A stretch of 64,000 bases of DNA from assembly GCA_963734625.1 (NCBI GenBank), contig CAVTHW010000010.1, positions 1 through 64,000 of the forward strand, written 5' to 3'. Shown here piece by piece: positions 26,858 through 35,434 of the stretch; the stretch's first letter is position 1; each line of letters starts with the position of its first letter. The translations under genes were made by a program, and so were the position numbers. Below the pieces are notes generated by a model. That model was not told the origin of the DNA and did not search any database. It saw only the letters and a program-made list of their open reading frames with translations. The stretch is from CAVTHW01 sp963734625 (GTDB lineage Bacteria; Acidobacteriota; Terriglobia; Bryobacterales; Bryobacteraceae).

Positions 26858-27574
26858 ATGTCCTCCGCACTCCATTCCGCCGTCCTTTGGGCACTTGAAA
26901 CCCATCCGGCCGAGAGCCTGTTGCCGGGGCTGCCGCGCGGGGCGATCTCGGAGATCACGGGACCGCAATCCTCCGGGCGCACGGCGCTGATCCATTCGCT
27001 GCTCGCCGCCTCCACGGCCGCCGCTGAAGTAAGCGCCATAGTAGACTGCAACGACTCGTTCGATCCGGCATCGGCGCAAAGGGCGGGTGCCGACCTCGGC
27101 AAGCTGCTTTGGGTGCAGTGCGGCGGACGCGTGGATCACGCCATGAAAGCGGCGGACCTGATCCTGCACGGCGGCGGCTTCGGCCTGGTGGTTCTGGATC
27201 TGTGCGAGGCTCCGGCGGCAACGCTGCAACGTCTCCCTCTTTCTTACTGGTACCGTTTCCAGCGGGCCGTCGCGAATACGCCCACGGTCCTGGTGGTAGT
27301 GGGCAGTCAGCCGAACGCCAAGTCTTGCGCGGCGCGGCGGCTGGAGATGGGGCGGGGACAGGCGGCCTGGCTGGGACGCGCTCCATTTCAACTGCTCGGG
27401 GGCGTCAGGCTGTTGGCCGGCTTGAGAAAACCGGCGCGCCCCGAACCGGTCTACCTCTGGGCCGGGCCAAGTTTCGAATCAACGAGGATCAGCACCCAGT
27501 CGTTGCCTGGGGCGGGCTCGCCGGGCGGGGTGAACGCTCGGACTCCCGCATTCGGAAGCAGCCCGATGGGCTGA
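26858..27574 (+). CDS. RecA-like ImuA-type protein with altered Walker A
   Basis: A 238-residue RecA-fold protein: ISEITGPQSSGRTALIHSLL (Walker A region), AIVDCNDSFDP, LLWVQCGG, and a Walker-B-like strand FGLVVLDLCEAP. This resembles the ImuA/SulA-like partner of translesion polymerase cassettes (imuA-imuB-dnaE2). The RecA lysine (SSGKT) is Arg here, so ATP hydrolysis is doubtful. No imuB or dnaE2 gene is next to it. The last about 40 residues run tail-to-tail through 124 bp of the GH140-like gene and may be spurious read-through. Confidence 0.65.
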   Translation: MSSALHSAVLWALETHPAESLLPGLPRGAISEITGPQSSGRTALIHSLLAASTAAAEVSAIVDCNDSFDPASAQRAGADLGKLLWVQCGGRVDHAMKAADLILHGGGFGLVVLDLCEAPAATLQRLPLSYWYRFQRAVANTPTVLVVVGSQPNAKSCAARRLEMGRGQAAWLGRAPFQLLGGVRLLAGLRKPARPEPVYLWAGPSFESTRISTQSLPGAGSPGGVNARTPAFGSSPMG

Positions 27575-28857
27575 ACGCTACCGTCGCGCGGACTGTACCA
27601 GGAGGCTTGGACCTGCGCGCCGGAGATCGCGCCCATACGGATCTGAAAGGGACGGCCGGTGTAGGTGTAGGCGAACAAATACGATTTCCCGCGGGTGGCG
27701 ATGACGTAATCGTAGCGGACGCCGTTGTCGCCGGCGATCAGGCTCTGATCGGGAACGCGCTCGAAGAAGGGCCGCGACAGTATCAGCCGCTTCAGATACT
27801 GCATCTGGCCCGAGCCGGGATCGGCGATGGCTTCATACCAGTAATTGCGAACGCCGTAGGCCCCCGCGCTTGCGCCGGGTTTGTGCATCTGCATCACCGC
27901 ATTGTCGCCATAGGTATGGCCGAAGGCGCCGGCAAAGACAGACCAGTAAGCGTATCGGCGGGAGTCGGCGGCGGTCCAGTAGGGCTGAGACGGATCGTGC
28001 AGTCCCTGCGGGATGTTCTCATACGAGGGCTCGGCGTCAACGGTCGGCCTGGGCGGAGTCTTGGCGTAGTCGTCAATCACGAAGCGCCAATTGTCCTCCC
28101 CCCGGCGCTCAGGCGTATCGTCCTGGTCATAGCGCCGGTGGCCGGACTGGAACATGTTGAAGTCCAGCCACGGCTCGTTGTGGAACCAGGTGGAGGACTG
28201 GGTGCGGCCGAAGGGATGATAGCTGAGGAGATGACCCGGATCCGCCTGCCTCAGCGTTTGTCCGAGCGCCTTCCACACTTCCGGGTGGTCGTCGCCGCGC
28301 ACATCGCCGCCGTTGACCCAGAAGATGTTGGACTTAGGTTTGTAGCGTTCCGCCAGGAAGCGCGCGAAGGCGGCCACGTTGCCCGGATTGAGCCCGCCGC
28401 TCTTGACCACACTGCCCCAGGTGGGAAGCATGGCGATGTAGATGCCCTTGCGCGCGGCGAGATCGACCACCCAGTCGACGTGGTCCCAGTAGTCGTACTC
28501 GCCGGACTTGGACAGGTTGCGGCCGGGGGTCAGGTTGGGCCGGGTTGGATCGTTGCCGATCAGCGTGGCGCTGCCGTATGCGTTCTGATCCGTGAGGCCG
28601 TGGAGGGCCACCGCCTGCACCACGTTGAAACCCTTGCGGCGGCGATCTTCCAGGTAGCGCTCGGTCTCGGCGCGATCGAGCTTCTGGAACAGCATCCAGG
28701 CTGTATCGCCGAGCCAGAAGAAGGGTGTGCCGTCCTTGTGCTGGAGGAAACGGCCGTTAGCGGAGACGACGATGGGGCCGATCTTCTCCGAGCCGGCGCA
28801 CCAACCCGGCAGGCACAGAGCGGCTAGCATGAGAGCAGCGGTGATGAGCTTGGACAT
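27451..28857 (-). CDS. Secreted glycoside hydrolase, GH140/DUF4038 type
   Basis: From ATG at 28857 a Sec signal (ITAALMLAALCLPGWCAG) leads a TIM-barrel of the DUF4038 family: GRFLQHKDGTPFFWLGDTAW, RYLEDRRRKGFNVVQAV, YIAMLPTWGS, NIFWVNGGDVRGDD and the acidic VDAEPSYENIPQG. The C-terminal domain (about residues 380-468) fits the collagenase-type putative binding domain that accompanies it. GH140 members release apiose from rhamnogalacturonan II, and other DUF4038 proteins attack plant polysaccharides. The protein is periplasmic or exported. The convergent overlap with the upstream RecA-like gene is unusual. Confidence 0.82.
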   Translation of the reverse strand: MSKLITAALMLAALCLPGWCAGSEKIGPIVVSANGRFLQHKDGTPFFWLGDTAWMLFQKLDRAETERYLEDRRRKGFNVVQAVALHGLTDQNAYGSATLIGNDPTRPNLTPGRNLSKSGEYDYWDHVDWVVDLAARKGIYIAMLPTWGSVVKSGGLNPGNVAAFARFLAERYKPKSNIFWVNGGDVRGDDHPEVWKALGQTLRQADPGHLLSYHPFGRTQSSTWFHNEPWLDFNMFQSGHRRYDQDDTPERRGEDNWRFVIDDYAKTPPRPTVDAEPSYENIPQGLHDPSQPYWTAADSRRYAYWSVFAGAFGHTYGDNAVMQMHKPGASAGAYGVRNYWYEAIADPGSGQMQYLKRLILSRPFFERVPDQSLIAGDNGVRYDYVIATRGKSYLFAYTYTGRPFQIRMGAISGAQVQASWYSPRDGSVQPIGLLPNAGVRAFTPPGEPAPGNDWVLILVDSKLGPAQR

Positions 28858-28945
28858 GTTTTTCGCGGCCACCTGCCAGTATACTTCCACTTTGCTCGCC
28901 CGCCACGAACTATCCGGCCGGCTGGGGTGGGGCGCTTGGCGCCTA

Positions 28946-28977
28946 TTGACGTTTATCGTTTAGCGTTATACGATAAA
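28946..28977 (+). promoter_or_regulatory. higBA promoter with a palindromic operator
   Basis: TTGACG (28946-28951) and TACGAT (28969-28974) are 17 bp apart. Within them lies a perfect 8-bp inverted repeat, TTTATCGT (28952-28959) and ACGATAAA (28970-28977), placed where the HigA antitoxin would bind to repress its own operon. The toxin start follows 4 bp later. Confidence 0.65.
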
Positions 28978-28981
28978 GACG

Positions 28982-29212
28982 GTGATCCGCTCGTTTCGCG
29001 ACCTGTTCTCAAGGCGGTGGCAAGCGATCCAGGGGACGGCACGGCGCAAGCTGTACCAGCTTAATCAGGCCCGGAGCTTGCGGGATCTGGCGCTGCCCGG
29101 CAATCAACTGGAGGCGCTCAAAGGAGACCGAGCCGGCCGGCACAGCGTCCGGATCAACGACCGAACGAGGAGGTTTCATGCCAAAGCTTCTGCCGCCGAT
29201 CCATCCGGGTAA
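28982..29212 (+). pseudogene. higB: HigB-type toxin, truncated
   Basis: From GTG at 28982 the frame reads MIRSFRDLFSRRWQAIQG, RRKLYQLNQARSLRDL, then GNQLEALKGDRAGRHSVRIN, the core of RelE/HigB ribosome-dependent mRNA interferases. The family C-terminus (the CFRWTDG...VEIVDYH segment that holds catalytic residues) is absent. After SVRIND the sequence passes directly into the antitoxin ribosome site (GAGGAGG) and start, with only out-of-family residues to 29212. The region between RSFRD and RRKL is also shorter than usual. The toxin is therefore probably inactive. Confidence 0.6.
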
Positions 29213-29480
29213 GACGATCCGAGAGGACCTGCTCGTGCCGCTCGGCATGAGCGTCAACCAACTCGCCAAGGCGCTGGCCGTGGACGCGACGCGTCTGAAC
29301 GATATCGTACGCGGACGCCGCGGCATCAGCGCCGACACGGCCTTGCGCCTGGCACGGTACTTGGGAAGCAGCGCCGAGTTCTGGATGGGGCTTCAGGCGG
29401 ATTATGACTTGCGCCTGGCCCGACACGAGAAGCTGAAGAAGATCGAGGCCGAGGTCAGACCCAAGGCCAAAGTCGCCTGA
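29178..29480 (+). CDS. higA: HigA-type antitoxin (XRE family)
   Basis: A 100-residue DNA-binding protein, intact. It starts with PPIHPGKTIREDLLVPLGMS, then the helix-turn-helix VNQLAKALAVDATRLNDIVRG and RRGISADTALRLARYLGSSAEFW, all classical for HigA. It neutralises HigB and represses the operon. GAGGAGG lies 5 bp before its ATG. It is retained although the toxin is broken, which suggests either decay in progress or a remaining regulatory role. Confidence 0.88.
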   Translation: MPKLLPPIHPGKTIREDLLVPLGMSVNQLAKALAVDATRLNDIVRGRRGISADTALRLARYLGSSAEFWMGLQADYDLRLARHEKLKKIEAEVRPKAKVA

Positions 29481-29513
29481 AGGCGCCCACATGGGGGGCC
29501 GTCGTACGATCCG

Positions 29514-30239
29514 CTAGCCGCCGAAGGCTTCCCGGAGGACCGTGTTCAGGCCGAGCAGGGCCTGCTCGCCGTTCCCGGAGAAACTCGAGCCGTGCATGAT
29601 GGCGAGCGTCTTCGGTTTCAGGCCGGCCAACTTCTTGAGGATTCCATCGGTCATCGGCGTATAGGGGAGGTAGTCCGCCAGCGGTCCTTTTTGGTACTCG
29701 AGAATGGTGGCTCGGCTGCGGGCCACGACATCGGAGCTGGTGACCGCCTCCCCGTCGCCGGCATGATGGAACAGGTCCGAGCACAGCAGGGTCCGCTGCG
29801 TCTCCTCGAACAGCAGCCCGGCATCCCAGCCGTGGGGCACGTGTTTGGTGGAGCAAAAACGGAAGCGATATTTTCCGGTGGCCAGCACATCCCCGTCGGC
29901 TAAGCCGCGGGAAGGGCGAATCGCATAGTCGTCCACACCCACGATGGCGCCGACCTGACTGCAAGCGGCTTGCGCCGCGGGCGCCAGCTCGAGCCAGTGA
30001 TTGAGCGCGCCGCACTCGTCCGACTCGAAATGGCTGAAGGCGATCCAACGCAGCTTGGACGGATCCAGCACGCGGCCGACAGCTTCGCGCACCAGAGGGA
30101 ACATACCGCGAAGTCCCGCATGAAACAGCAAAGGTTCATCGTCCCGGATCAAGAAGTGGTTGAACTGCAGTTGAAAATCAGGGACGTACACACAAATGCG
30201 ATGCACGTCCGGAGCAATCTCATCGACTTTTGCAGTCAT
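29514..30239 (-). CDS. MBL-fold hydrolase/oxidoreductase
   Basis: A protein of 241 residues from ATG at 30239. HxxxD-type metal ligands are seen in AFSHFESDECGALNHW, further ones in STKHVPHGWDAG and LLCSDLFHHAG, and a late His in LAIMHGSSFSG. The replacement of HxHxDH by HFESDE is characteristic of the ODP/FprA-like diiron branch, so it may bind a di-iron centre and react with O2 or NO rather than hydrolyse a substrate. It sits 20 bp after the DinB-family gene stop on the same strand. Confidence 0.75.
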   Translation of the reverse strand: MTAKVDEIAPDVHRICVYVPDFQLQFNHFLIRDDEPLLFHAGLRGMFPLVREAVGRVLDPSKLRWIAFSHFESDECGALNHWLELAPAAQAACSQVGAIVGVDDYAIRPSRGLADGDVLATGKYRFRFCSTKHVPHGWDAGLLFEETQRTLLCSDLFHHAGDGEAVTSSDVVARSRATILEYQKGPLADYLPYTPMTDGILKKLAGLKPKTLAIMHGSSFSGNGEQALLGLNTVLREAFGG

Positions 30240-30259
30240 GCTACACCTCCCAAAGGCGG

Positions 30260-30848
30260 TTACCGTTTCGGGAATTTCGGATCCGCCTTGATTTCCCGTA
30301 TCTGTAAAATGTGCCGCTGGTCGTGGGTCGAGATCAGCAGGAACCACTGGTAGGCATCGCTGCTTTCCCTCTCCACAAAATGGCTGCGCAGGTCCTCATT
30401 GGTGGTCCTGGCGTATTCGAGCATCTCGCGATGCACCTTGAGGAAGATATCCAAACCGGTCTTGACGTCGCGCAATTGCCCTTTCACATCTTCCGAGGGA
30501 ATTGCGTTTCCGCGCCTGGGTTCGGTCGATGCCATACCAGAGAATGCCCGCGTCTCTGGCGGGGTCCGGCTGGCCCTTGGGGGGCGCGTTCATCGCCTCC
30601 CGAAACTGGCGCCAGTAGATGGGGTCGGTGATGGAGAGGTGCTCCACCACTTGCAGGATGCTCCAGGCCTGCGGTGAGGGCCGGAACTGGAGTTGAGCGG
30701 CAGACAGCCCGGAGACCTCATCGGGCAGCCAGCTCCCGGTCATTTCCAGGTGCGCGATCAGACGCTCGCGCTCGAGCCGGGTCATGGGCGCAGCCCGCAC
30801 GGAAGCGATCGCGAACAGGAACGCAACGCCGATCAGGATCGGCTTCAT
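30260..30848 (-). CDS. Exported DinB-family protein, one frame break
   Basis: The N-terminal frame (from 30848) has a signal peptide (MKPILIGVAFLFAIASVRAA) and DinB-like helices: ERLIAHLEMTGSWL, QAWSILQVVEHLSITDPIYWR. At about 30530 the frame shifts from ILWYGID to RTEPRRGNAIPSEDVKGQ, and the rest (LLISTHDQRHILQI with a metal-ligand His pair) ends at 30260. Together about 195 residues, a four-helix metal-dependent fold (possible thiol- or hydrolase activity, unknown). It lies between the beta-propeller gene and the MBL gene. Confidence 0.75.
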
Positions 30849-30859
30849 ACGCGTCTCGC

Positions 30860-31924
30860 TTACTTACCCACTACCAAAATGGAAAACGAACCCGGCACCA
30901 TCTGGCCGCGGCCGCCACGCCCTCCGGCCGGGGCCGGCGTGGGAGGCGGGCCGGTCTCGGCGGCGATCGAGAGGATGTGGTCCGTTTTGCTATCGAGCGT
31001 CAGGGTTTTGGCGCTGGCCATGGTCTGAACGACCTGTTCCGCCACGAAGCTGGTGGGGCTGTTCTCCTTGATGACCGACAGCGTGCCATTGCCCGCCGAG
31101 CTGAATGCCTCCATGGTCGCGGGGTTGAAGACGGCGCCATCGGAGCCGCCGGCCAGGGGCAGAGTGGCGATGATCCTGCCGTCGTCGGCATTGAGCATCA
31201 CCATCGTTCCCGGCGCAGGGGCGCGGCAGGCAACGAAAAGAACGCGATTCTTGACGTCGAACGCGAGCCCGGCCGGCGTGTCGCCCTTGTCGCCGAGGCT
31301 GTAATGCGCGGTAACCGTCATGGTTTTCGCATCGATGGCCGCGACGTTGGCCTGGTCTTCAATATCGACATAGATGTGGCCGTTGCCGTCGGTGACTGCT
31401 TGTTCCGGCGCTCCGCCAAGATCGATTGTGCCAAGCACGGAGCCATCCACCGCGTTGATCACCGTGGCATTCGGCGCGCTGTGACTCCAAACGTAGACTC
31501 GCTGATTGAAGGGGTCGAACAGAATGCCGTCCGGGCTGCCCTGCACGTCAATGGTCTTAATCGTGGCCAGGGTCTTGGTATCCCACATGACGACTGGCTT
31601 GCTGCTGGCAAAGCCGTGATTGGACTTGGGGTCGACCGCGGCTCCACGCGCGCTGGCATTGGCGATTTCGCCCACTGGCGCGAGCGTATCCAGGTCAAAA
31701 ACCGTGACTCGCGCGCCGGCGCCGCTGCGCGGAATATAGAGCCGGCGTCCGGCGACATCCGCGTAAACATAGTCGAAACCGCCGTCGCCTCCGACTTTGG
31801 CCGTCTTGAGAACTTTGTAAGGTCCAGCGGTGGGGGCCTGCTGGGCCGCTCCGATGCAAGCCAACGCCGCAATCGCTACTGCAAACGAAAGGCAGAATCG
31901 TGGCACAAAGTACCTCCGATACAA
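30860..31924 (-). CDS. Secreted YncE-type beta-propeller protein
   Basis: A 354-residue protein with a signal peptide (about residues 1-27, ending CIGAAQ) and repeated blades such as RRLYIPRSGAGARVTVFDLD, DGILFDPFNQRVYVWSHSAP, HIYVDIEDQANVAAIDAKT, and a Gly/Pro-rich segment near the C-terminus. YncE-type propellers are periplasmic binding scaffolds. The ligand is not apparent. It heads a minus-strand group with the DinB-family and MBL genes. Confidence 0.75.
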   Translation of the reverse strand: MYRRYFVPRFCLSFAVAIAALACIGAAQQAPTAGPYKVLKTAKVGGDGGFDYVYADVAGRRLYIPRSGAGARVTVFDLDTLAPVGEIANASARGAAVDPKSNHGFASSKPVVMWDTKTLATIKTIDVQGSPDGILFDPFNQRVYVWSHSAPNATVINAVDGSVLGTIDLGGAPEQAVTDGNGHIYVDIEDQANVAAIDAKTMTVTAHYSLGDKGDTPAGLAFDVKNRVLFVACRAPAPGTMVMLNADDGRIIATLPLAGGSDGAVFNPATMEAFSSAGNGTLSVIKENSPTSFVAEQVVQTMASAKTLTLDSKTDHILSIAAETGPPPTPAPAGGRGGRGQMVPGSFSILVVGK

Positions 31925-31959
31925 TTATAAGGGCGGTCGGGCGGCCTCAGTCCCAGAGA

Positions 31960-31988
31960 TTTCACGCCAAGGCGCAAAGACGCAAAGG
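31960..31988. repeat. CGCAAAGACGCAAAG-type dispersed repeat
   Basis: TTTCACGCCAAGGCGCAAAG followed by ACGCAAAGG is a well-known short intergenic repeat type found in many environmental bacterial genomes. A related form occurs at about 18345-18378. No function is known. Confidence 0.5.
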
Positions 31989-32137
31989 AAAATTGGTCGT
32001 TTTTCATGGGGTTATAGATGGCTTCGTTCGGTAAATCTTGGGGGTGGTGAAGAGGGTTCAAGCAGCTTCCAGGAATGCACGGCTCCGCAAGAACGTACTG
32101 CCAGGTTTGTGAGTAGTCGGGCTTCGCCCGGAGCGCC

Positions 32138-32211
32138 ACCGCCGGCGGATTCTGTCGGCGGGTCTGGCGACCTGCTCCACGGCCGGCGAATCACCGCGGT
32201 CCGCGAAGATT
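32138..32211. repeat. Dispersed repeat, copy A
   Basis: CCGCCGGCGGATTCTGTCGG followed by GGCGACCTGCTCCACGGCCG and CACCGCGGTCCGCGAAGATT recurs at 33325-33417. The two copies flank the TIM-barrel gene at 32336-33313 as direct repeats. The rest of 31925-32335 holds no gene; a TATACT -10-like hexamer is seen near 32290 before the TIM-barrel start. Confidence 0.7.
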
Positions 32212-32335
32212 CAATGTAGTGATTGATCTGGCCGGGGGTGACGAACCAGAGATGTTGACTGAGAGAGCATTTGACCAGGCGGCTGGGTGTATACTGAACA
32301 CGACCCGGAGTCCGAAATGGAGATTCCGGATAATC

Positions 32336-33313
32336 ATGTTCCAATCCATGCCTGCTCACAACGGCGGCCGTAGCCGGCGTGATTTCCTCTACCTGGCCGG
32401 GACCATCGCGGCCGGGACCACTTGCGGGCAAGGTCTGGTAAAGGCCGTGGAGCCTGAGTCCCCGCAGATCGGCATCCTGCTCGCCACCACGTTCACCACG
32501 GGGACGCTCGAAGCGCGGCTGGATGCGGCCAGGGCCTGTGGGCTCGCCTGTGTGCAGATGAGCATGGTATGCGCCAATCTGCCGGAGATGCCCGATCAGA
32601 TTCCTCCGGAACTGCCCGGGAGGATCCGCCGCGAAGCGGCGGCTCGCGGGATCGCAATTGCCAGCGTGACGGGCACCTTCAACATGAGTCACCCGGATGC
32701 GGAGCACCGCCGGACGGGGTTGCGGCGGCTACGGGTCCTGGCCGAGGCGTGCCCGCAGATGGGCACATCCTCAATTCATGTGTGCACCGGCACGCGTGAC
32801 CCGAACAGCATGTGGCGGCGTCATCCGGACAACGATTCGCCGCAGTCGTGGCGGGACATGGCCGCTTGTATGCGCGAGGCGACCGACATCGCCCGGCAGG
32901 CGAACGTTGTCCTGGCCTTCGAGCCCGAAATGAGCAACGTGGTCGATTCAGCCCGGAAAGCCCGGCGCCTTCTGGATGAGATAGGCTCCCCCCACCTGAA
33001 AGTCACGATGGACCCTGCGAATATCTTCCACGCGGGTGAACTGCCCCGCATGAAGGAGATGCTCGACGAGGCTTTTGCACTCGTGGGCAAGGACATCGTG
33101 CTGGCTCACGCCAAGGATCTCGACCACGACGGAGACGCGGGTCACAAAGCCGCAGGCCAGGGCGTGCTCGACTACGACCGGTACCTGGGCTTGTTACGCA
33201 CCTATGACTTCAAAGGGCCGCTCCTGCTCCACGGATTGAGCAGAGAACAGGTGCCGGGCTGCGTGGCTTTCCTGCGCGCGAAGCTGGCCTCGTCACTCCA
33301 CAGCGCGGCATAG
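32336..33313 (+). CDS. Sugar phosphate isomerase/epimerase-like TIM barrel, Tat-exported
   Basis: A protein of 325 residues from ATG at 32336. It carries a twin-arginine signal, RSRRDFLYLAGTIAAG, and then an AP-endonuclease-2/xylose-isomerase-like barrel. Metal-ligand acidic and His residues are visible in LAFEPEMSNVV, LKVTMDPANIFH, VLAHAKDLDHDGD and GQGVLDYDRY. Such exported proteins in Acidobacteria are thought to isomerise or epimerise sugars in the periplasm. It is convergent with the ribokinase operon and may use a related substrate. Confidence 0.8.
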   Translation: MFQSMPAHNGGRSRRDFLYLAGTIAAGTTCGQGLVKAVEPESPQIGILLATTFTTGTLEARLDAARACGLACVQMSMVCANLPEMPDQIPPELPGRIRREAAARGIAIASVTGTFNMSHPDAEHRRTGLRRLRVLAEACPQMGTSSIHVCTGTRDPNSMWRRHPDNDSPQSWRDMAACMREATDIARQANVVLAFEPEMSNVVDSARKARRLLDEIGSPHLKVTMDPANIFHAGELPRMKEMLDEAFALVGKDIVLAHAKDLDHDGDAGHKAAGQGVLDYDRYLGLLRTYDFKGPLLLHGLSREQVPGCVAFLRAKLASSLHSAA

Positions 33314-33324
33314 CCGCAATCAAA

Positions 33325-33417
33325 CCCGCCGGCGGAATCTGTCGGCGGGACCGCCGACATGGCAGGTTTGGCGACCTGCTCCACGGCCGGCGATTCACAC
33401 CGCGGTCCGCGAAGATT
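33325..33417. repeat. Dispersed repeat, copy B
   Basis: Second copy of the repeat at 32138-32211, split by about 19 extra bases (33350-33368) after GAATCTGTCGGCGGG. It lies between the stop of the TIM-barrel gene and the convergent permease gene and contains GC-rich inverted segments (CCGCCGGCGG). Confidence 0.7.
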
Positions 33418-33455
33418 TGCAGAGCTACCTGACCGGCGGGAGCTTCTCGCAGGGG

Positions 33456-34451
33456 TCAGAGGGTGGCCAGCCCGATGAGAACCAGGCCGGCCGCGTAGCC
33501 GGCGAACATCAGCGCGACCAGGGGCATTGTAGCCTTGGGCGCTGATTGGAATTCCTTCCAGACAAACACGCCCCAAATTGCGGCGACGAGCGTTGCCCCC
33601 TGGCCGAGTGCGTAGGAAATGGCCGGACCTGCCACGCCCGATGCGACTACGTTCAGGCCGAGCGCAAGCATCCAGATCATCCCCCCTGCCAGTCCCAGGG
33701 AATGCAGTCTCGCGCTACCGCGGAAATAGTCGGCATACCTGAGCCTGGCCGTGCGCATGAAGATTGTGTTCACGATGAAGTTGCTCAAGAGAAGTCCCGC
33801 GCCGAACAGGACCAGCGCCGTGTAGGGCGTCAATTGGCCGGCCTCGATTGCGCCGCTGCGGAAGTCGGGTGAGATGGACTTCACCAGTTGCGGATAGAAG
33901 AAACCCATCAGACATCCCGCCACAATCGCGAACACCACGCCTCGCCTCCAGCTTCCACCCGAAGGTCTCGGCAGCTTGCTATAAGCGAGGGCCGATACGA
34001 TCATCGCCAAGACGACCAGCGCGACGCCCAGAAACAGCAGCCCCGGGTTGCCTTTGGGCGCCTGGACATAGCTGGCGACCGTGCCGATGACCAGCGCCAG
34101 ACCGACCCCCAAAGGGAAGGCCACCGACATGCCGGCCTCATCAATCGCCACGACCAGCAAGATATTGGAGATGTTGAAGAGCACCCCGCTCAAGAAGGCG
34201 CGCGTCAGCGGGCCGGCGCCGGCTTGTGACAGGTTTTCAGGCGCAGCCATGCCGGTGGGGCCAAGGGTGCCCAGCGTGAGCATGAACAGCACGCCGCACA
34301 AGAATACGCCGATGGCGTAGTCCCAGTAGTAGAGAGGAAACTCCCACTTCTGGCTGCCCGCCAGCTTCTGGGTGTTGGCCCAGGAGCCCCAGCCGAGCAT
34401 CGTCACAACGCAGAACAGAATCGCCAGTCCAAGGTTGTCGACAACGAACAT
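33456..34451 (-). CDS. GRP-family sugar permease
   Basis: A 331-residue inner-membrane protein with about ten helices and the family pattern of glucose/ribose porters of the DMT superfamily: LGWGSWANTQKLAGS and YYWDYAIGVFLCG in the first half, GVLFNISNILLVVAIDEAGMS, and QGATLVAAIWGVFVWKEF in the last. The gene begins 26 bp after the ribokinase stop on the same strand, so ribose or a related pentose is the probable cargo. Confidence 0.8.
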   Translation of the reverse strand: MFVVDNLGLAILFCVVTMLGWGSWANTQKLAGSQKWEFPLYYWDYAIGVFLCGVLFMLTLGTLGPTGMAAPENLSQAGAGPLTRAFLSGVLFNISNILLVVAIDEAGMSVAFPLGVGLALVIGTVASYVQAPKGNPGLLFLGVALVVLAMIVSALAYSKLPRPSGGSWRRGVVFAIVAGCLMGFFYPQLVKSISPDFRSGAIEAGQLTPYTALVLFGAGLLLSNFIVNTIFMRTARLRYADYFRGSARLHSLGLAGGMIWMLALGLNVVASGVAGPAISYALGQGATLVAAIWGVFVWKEFQSAPKATMPLVALMFAGYAAGLVLIGLATL

Positions 34452-34477
34452 GCGAACTCCTCACCAGTGCCAGGTTG

Positions 34478-35419
34478 TCACGGGAAGGACCCGCGCGCAA
34501 CCAGATGTTCGACTTCCCCCCGCTCCGGGACCGACGTCTGGGCCCCGGCGCGGGTAACGGAAATGGCCGCGGCGGCATTGGAAAAGCGCAGCGCGGCGGG
34601 CACGGGGGCGCCCTCCGCCAGCGCAACGGCAAACGCTCCGTTGAACACGTCGCCAGCCGCCGTCGTGTCCACGGCGGTGACACGAAACGCCTCGGCAGGC
34701 TCCCCAGACGTACCATCCGACCACAGCGACCCGAGGCTGCCGAGCTTCATCACCACCGCCCGGGGTCCTAACTGGATTAGCCGTCCGGCGGCGGCGGCGG
34801 CTTGGTTGAAATCCCGGACCTCGTTGTGAGGATCATTCAGCACACAGGCGGCTTCGGTCTGATTGGGCGTAAGCACGCCGACCGCCGCCAGCAACCCTGC
34901 GGGAAGCGGCCGCGCGGGCGCCGGATCCAGGATCGCGATTGCCCCCCTGTTCAAGGCATGCTTGAAGGCGGCCTCCACCGTCTCGATCGGAATTTCAAGC
35001 TGCGCCAGCAGTATGTCCCCTGCGGTAAGATCCTCCAGCCGCGACAGAGCCGTGCCCGGATCAAGAGTCGCGTTCGCGCCCGGCGAGATCACGATTGAGT
35101 TCTCGCCGTCTGGCAGGACGTAGATGCAAGCGCACCCTGTCGGGCGCTCCGAAACGCCGACGCGGCTCACGTCCACCCCGGCCTCGCGCAGGCTGGCCAG
35201 CAGTTTCGGTCCGAAGGGATCGGCGCCAACCTGTCCGATCATGAACACGCGGCCGCCCAACCTCGCCGCCGCGCATGCCTGGTTGGCGCCCTTGCCTCCA
35301 GGGAACAGCGCGAGATCGCTCCCACTTAGCGTTTCGCCTTCACGCGGAAGACGGCCAACCGCGATCACCAGGTCCATGTTCGCGCTGCCAAGCACAAAGA
35401 TTCGTCGTTGATTCAACAT
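34478..35419 (-). CDS. rbsK: Ribokinase (PfkB family)
   Basis: A 313-residue sugar kinase. Signature 1 is FPGGKGANQACAAARLGG, signature 2 DTTAAGDVFNGAFAVAL with the catalytic Asp, and ribose-side residues GSANMDLV lie near the N-terminus. Usual ribokinase length. It phosphorylates free ribose for entry into the pentose phosphate pathway. It is placed between the exported ADP-ribosylglycohydrolase gene (15 bp upstream) and the permease, making a ribose-release, uptake and activation order plausible. Confidence 0.88.
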   Translation of the reverse strand: MLNQRRIFVLGSANMDLVIAVGRLPREGETLSGSDLALFPGGKGANQACAAARLGGRVFMIGQVGADPFGPKLLASLREAGVDVSRVGVSERPTGCACIYVLPDGENSIVISPGANATLDPGTALSRLEDLTAGDILLAQLEIPIETVEAAFKHALNRGAIAILDPAPARPLPAGLLAAVGVLTPNQTEAACVLNDPHNEVRDFNQAAAAAGRLIQLGPRAVVMKLGSLGSLWSDGTSGEPAEAFRVTAVDTTAAGDVFNGAFAVALAEGAPVPAALRFSNAAAAISVTRAGAQTSVPERGEVEHLVARGSFP

Positions 35420-35434
35420 CCACCTCGCCGCTGG

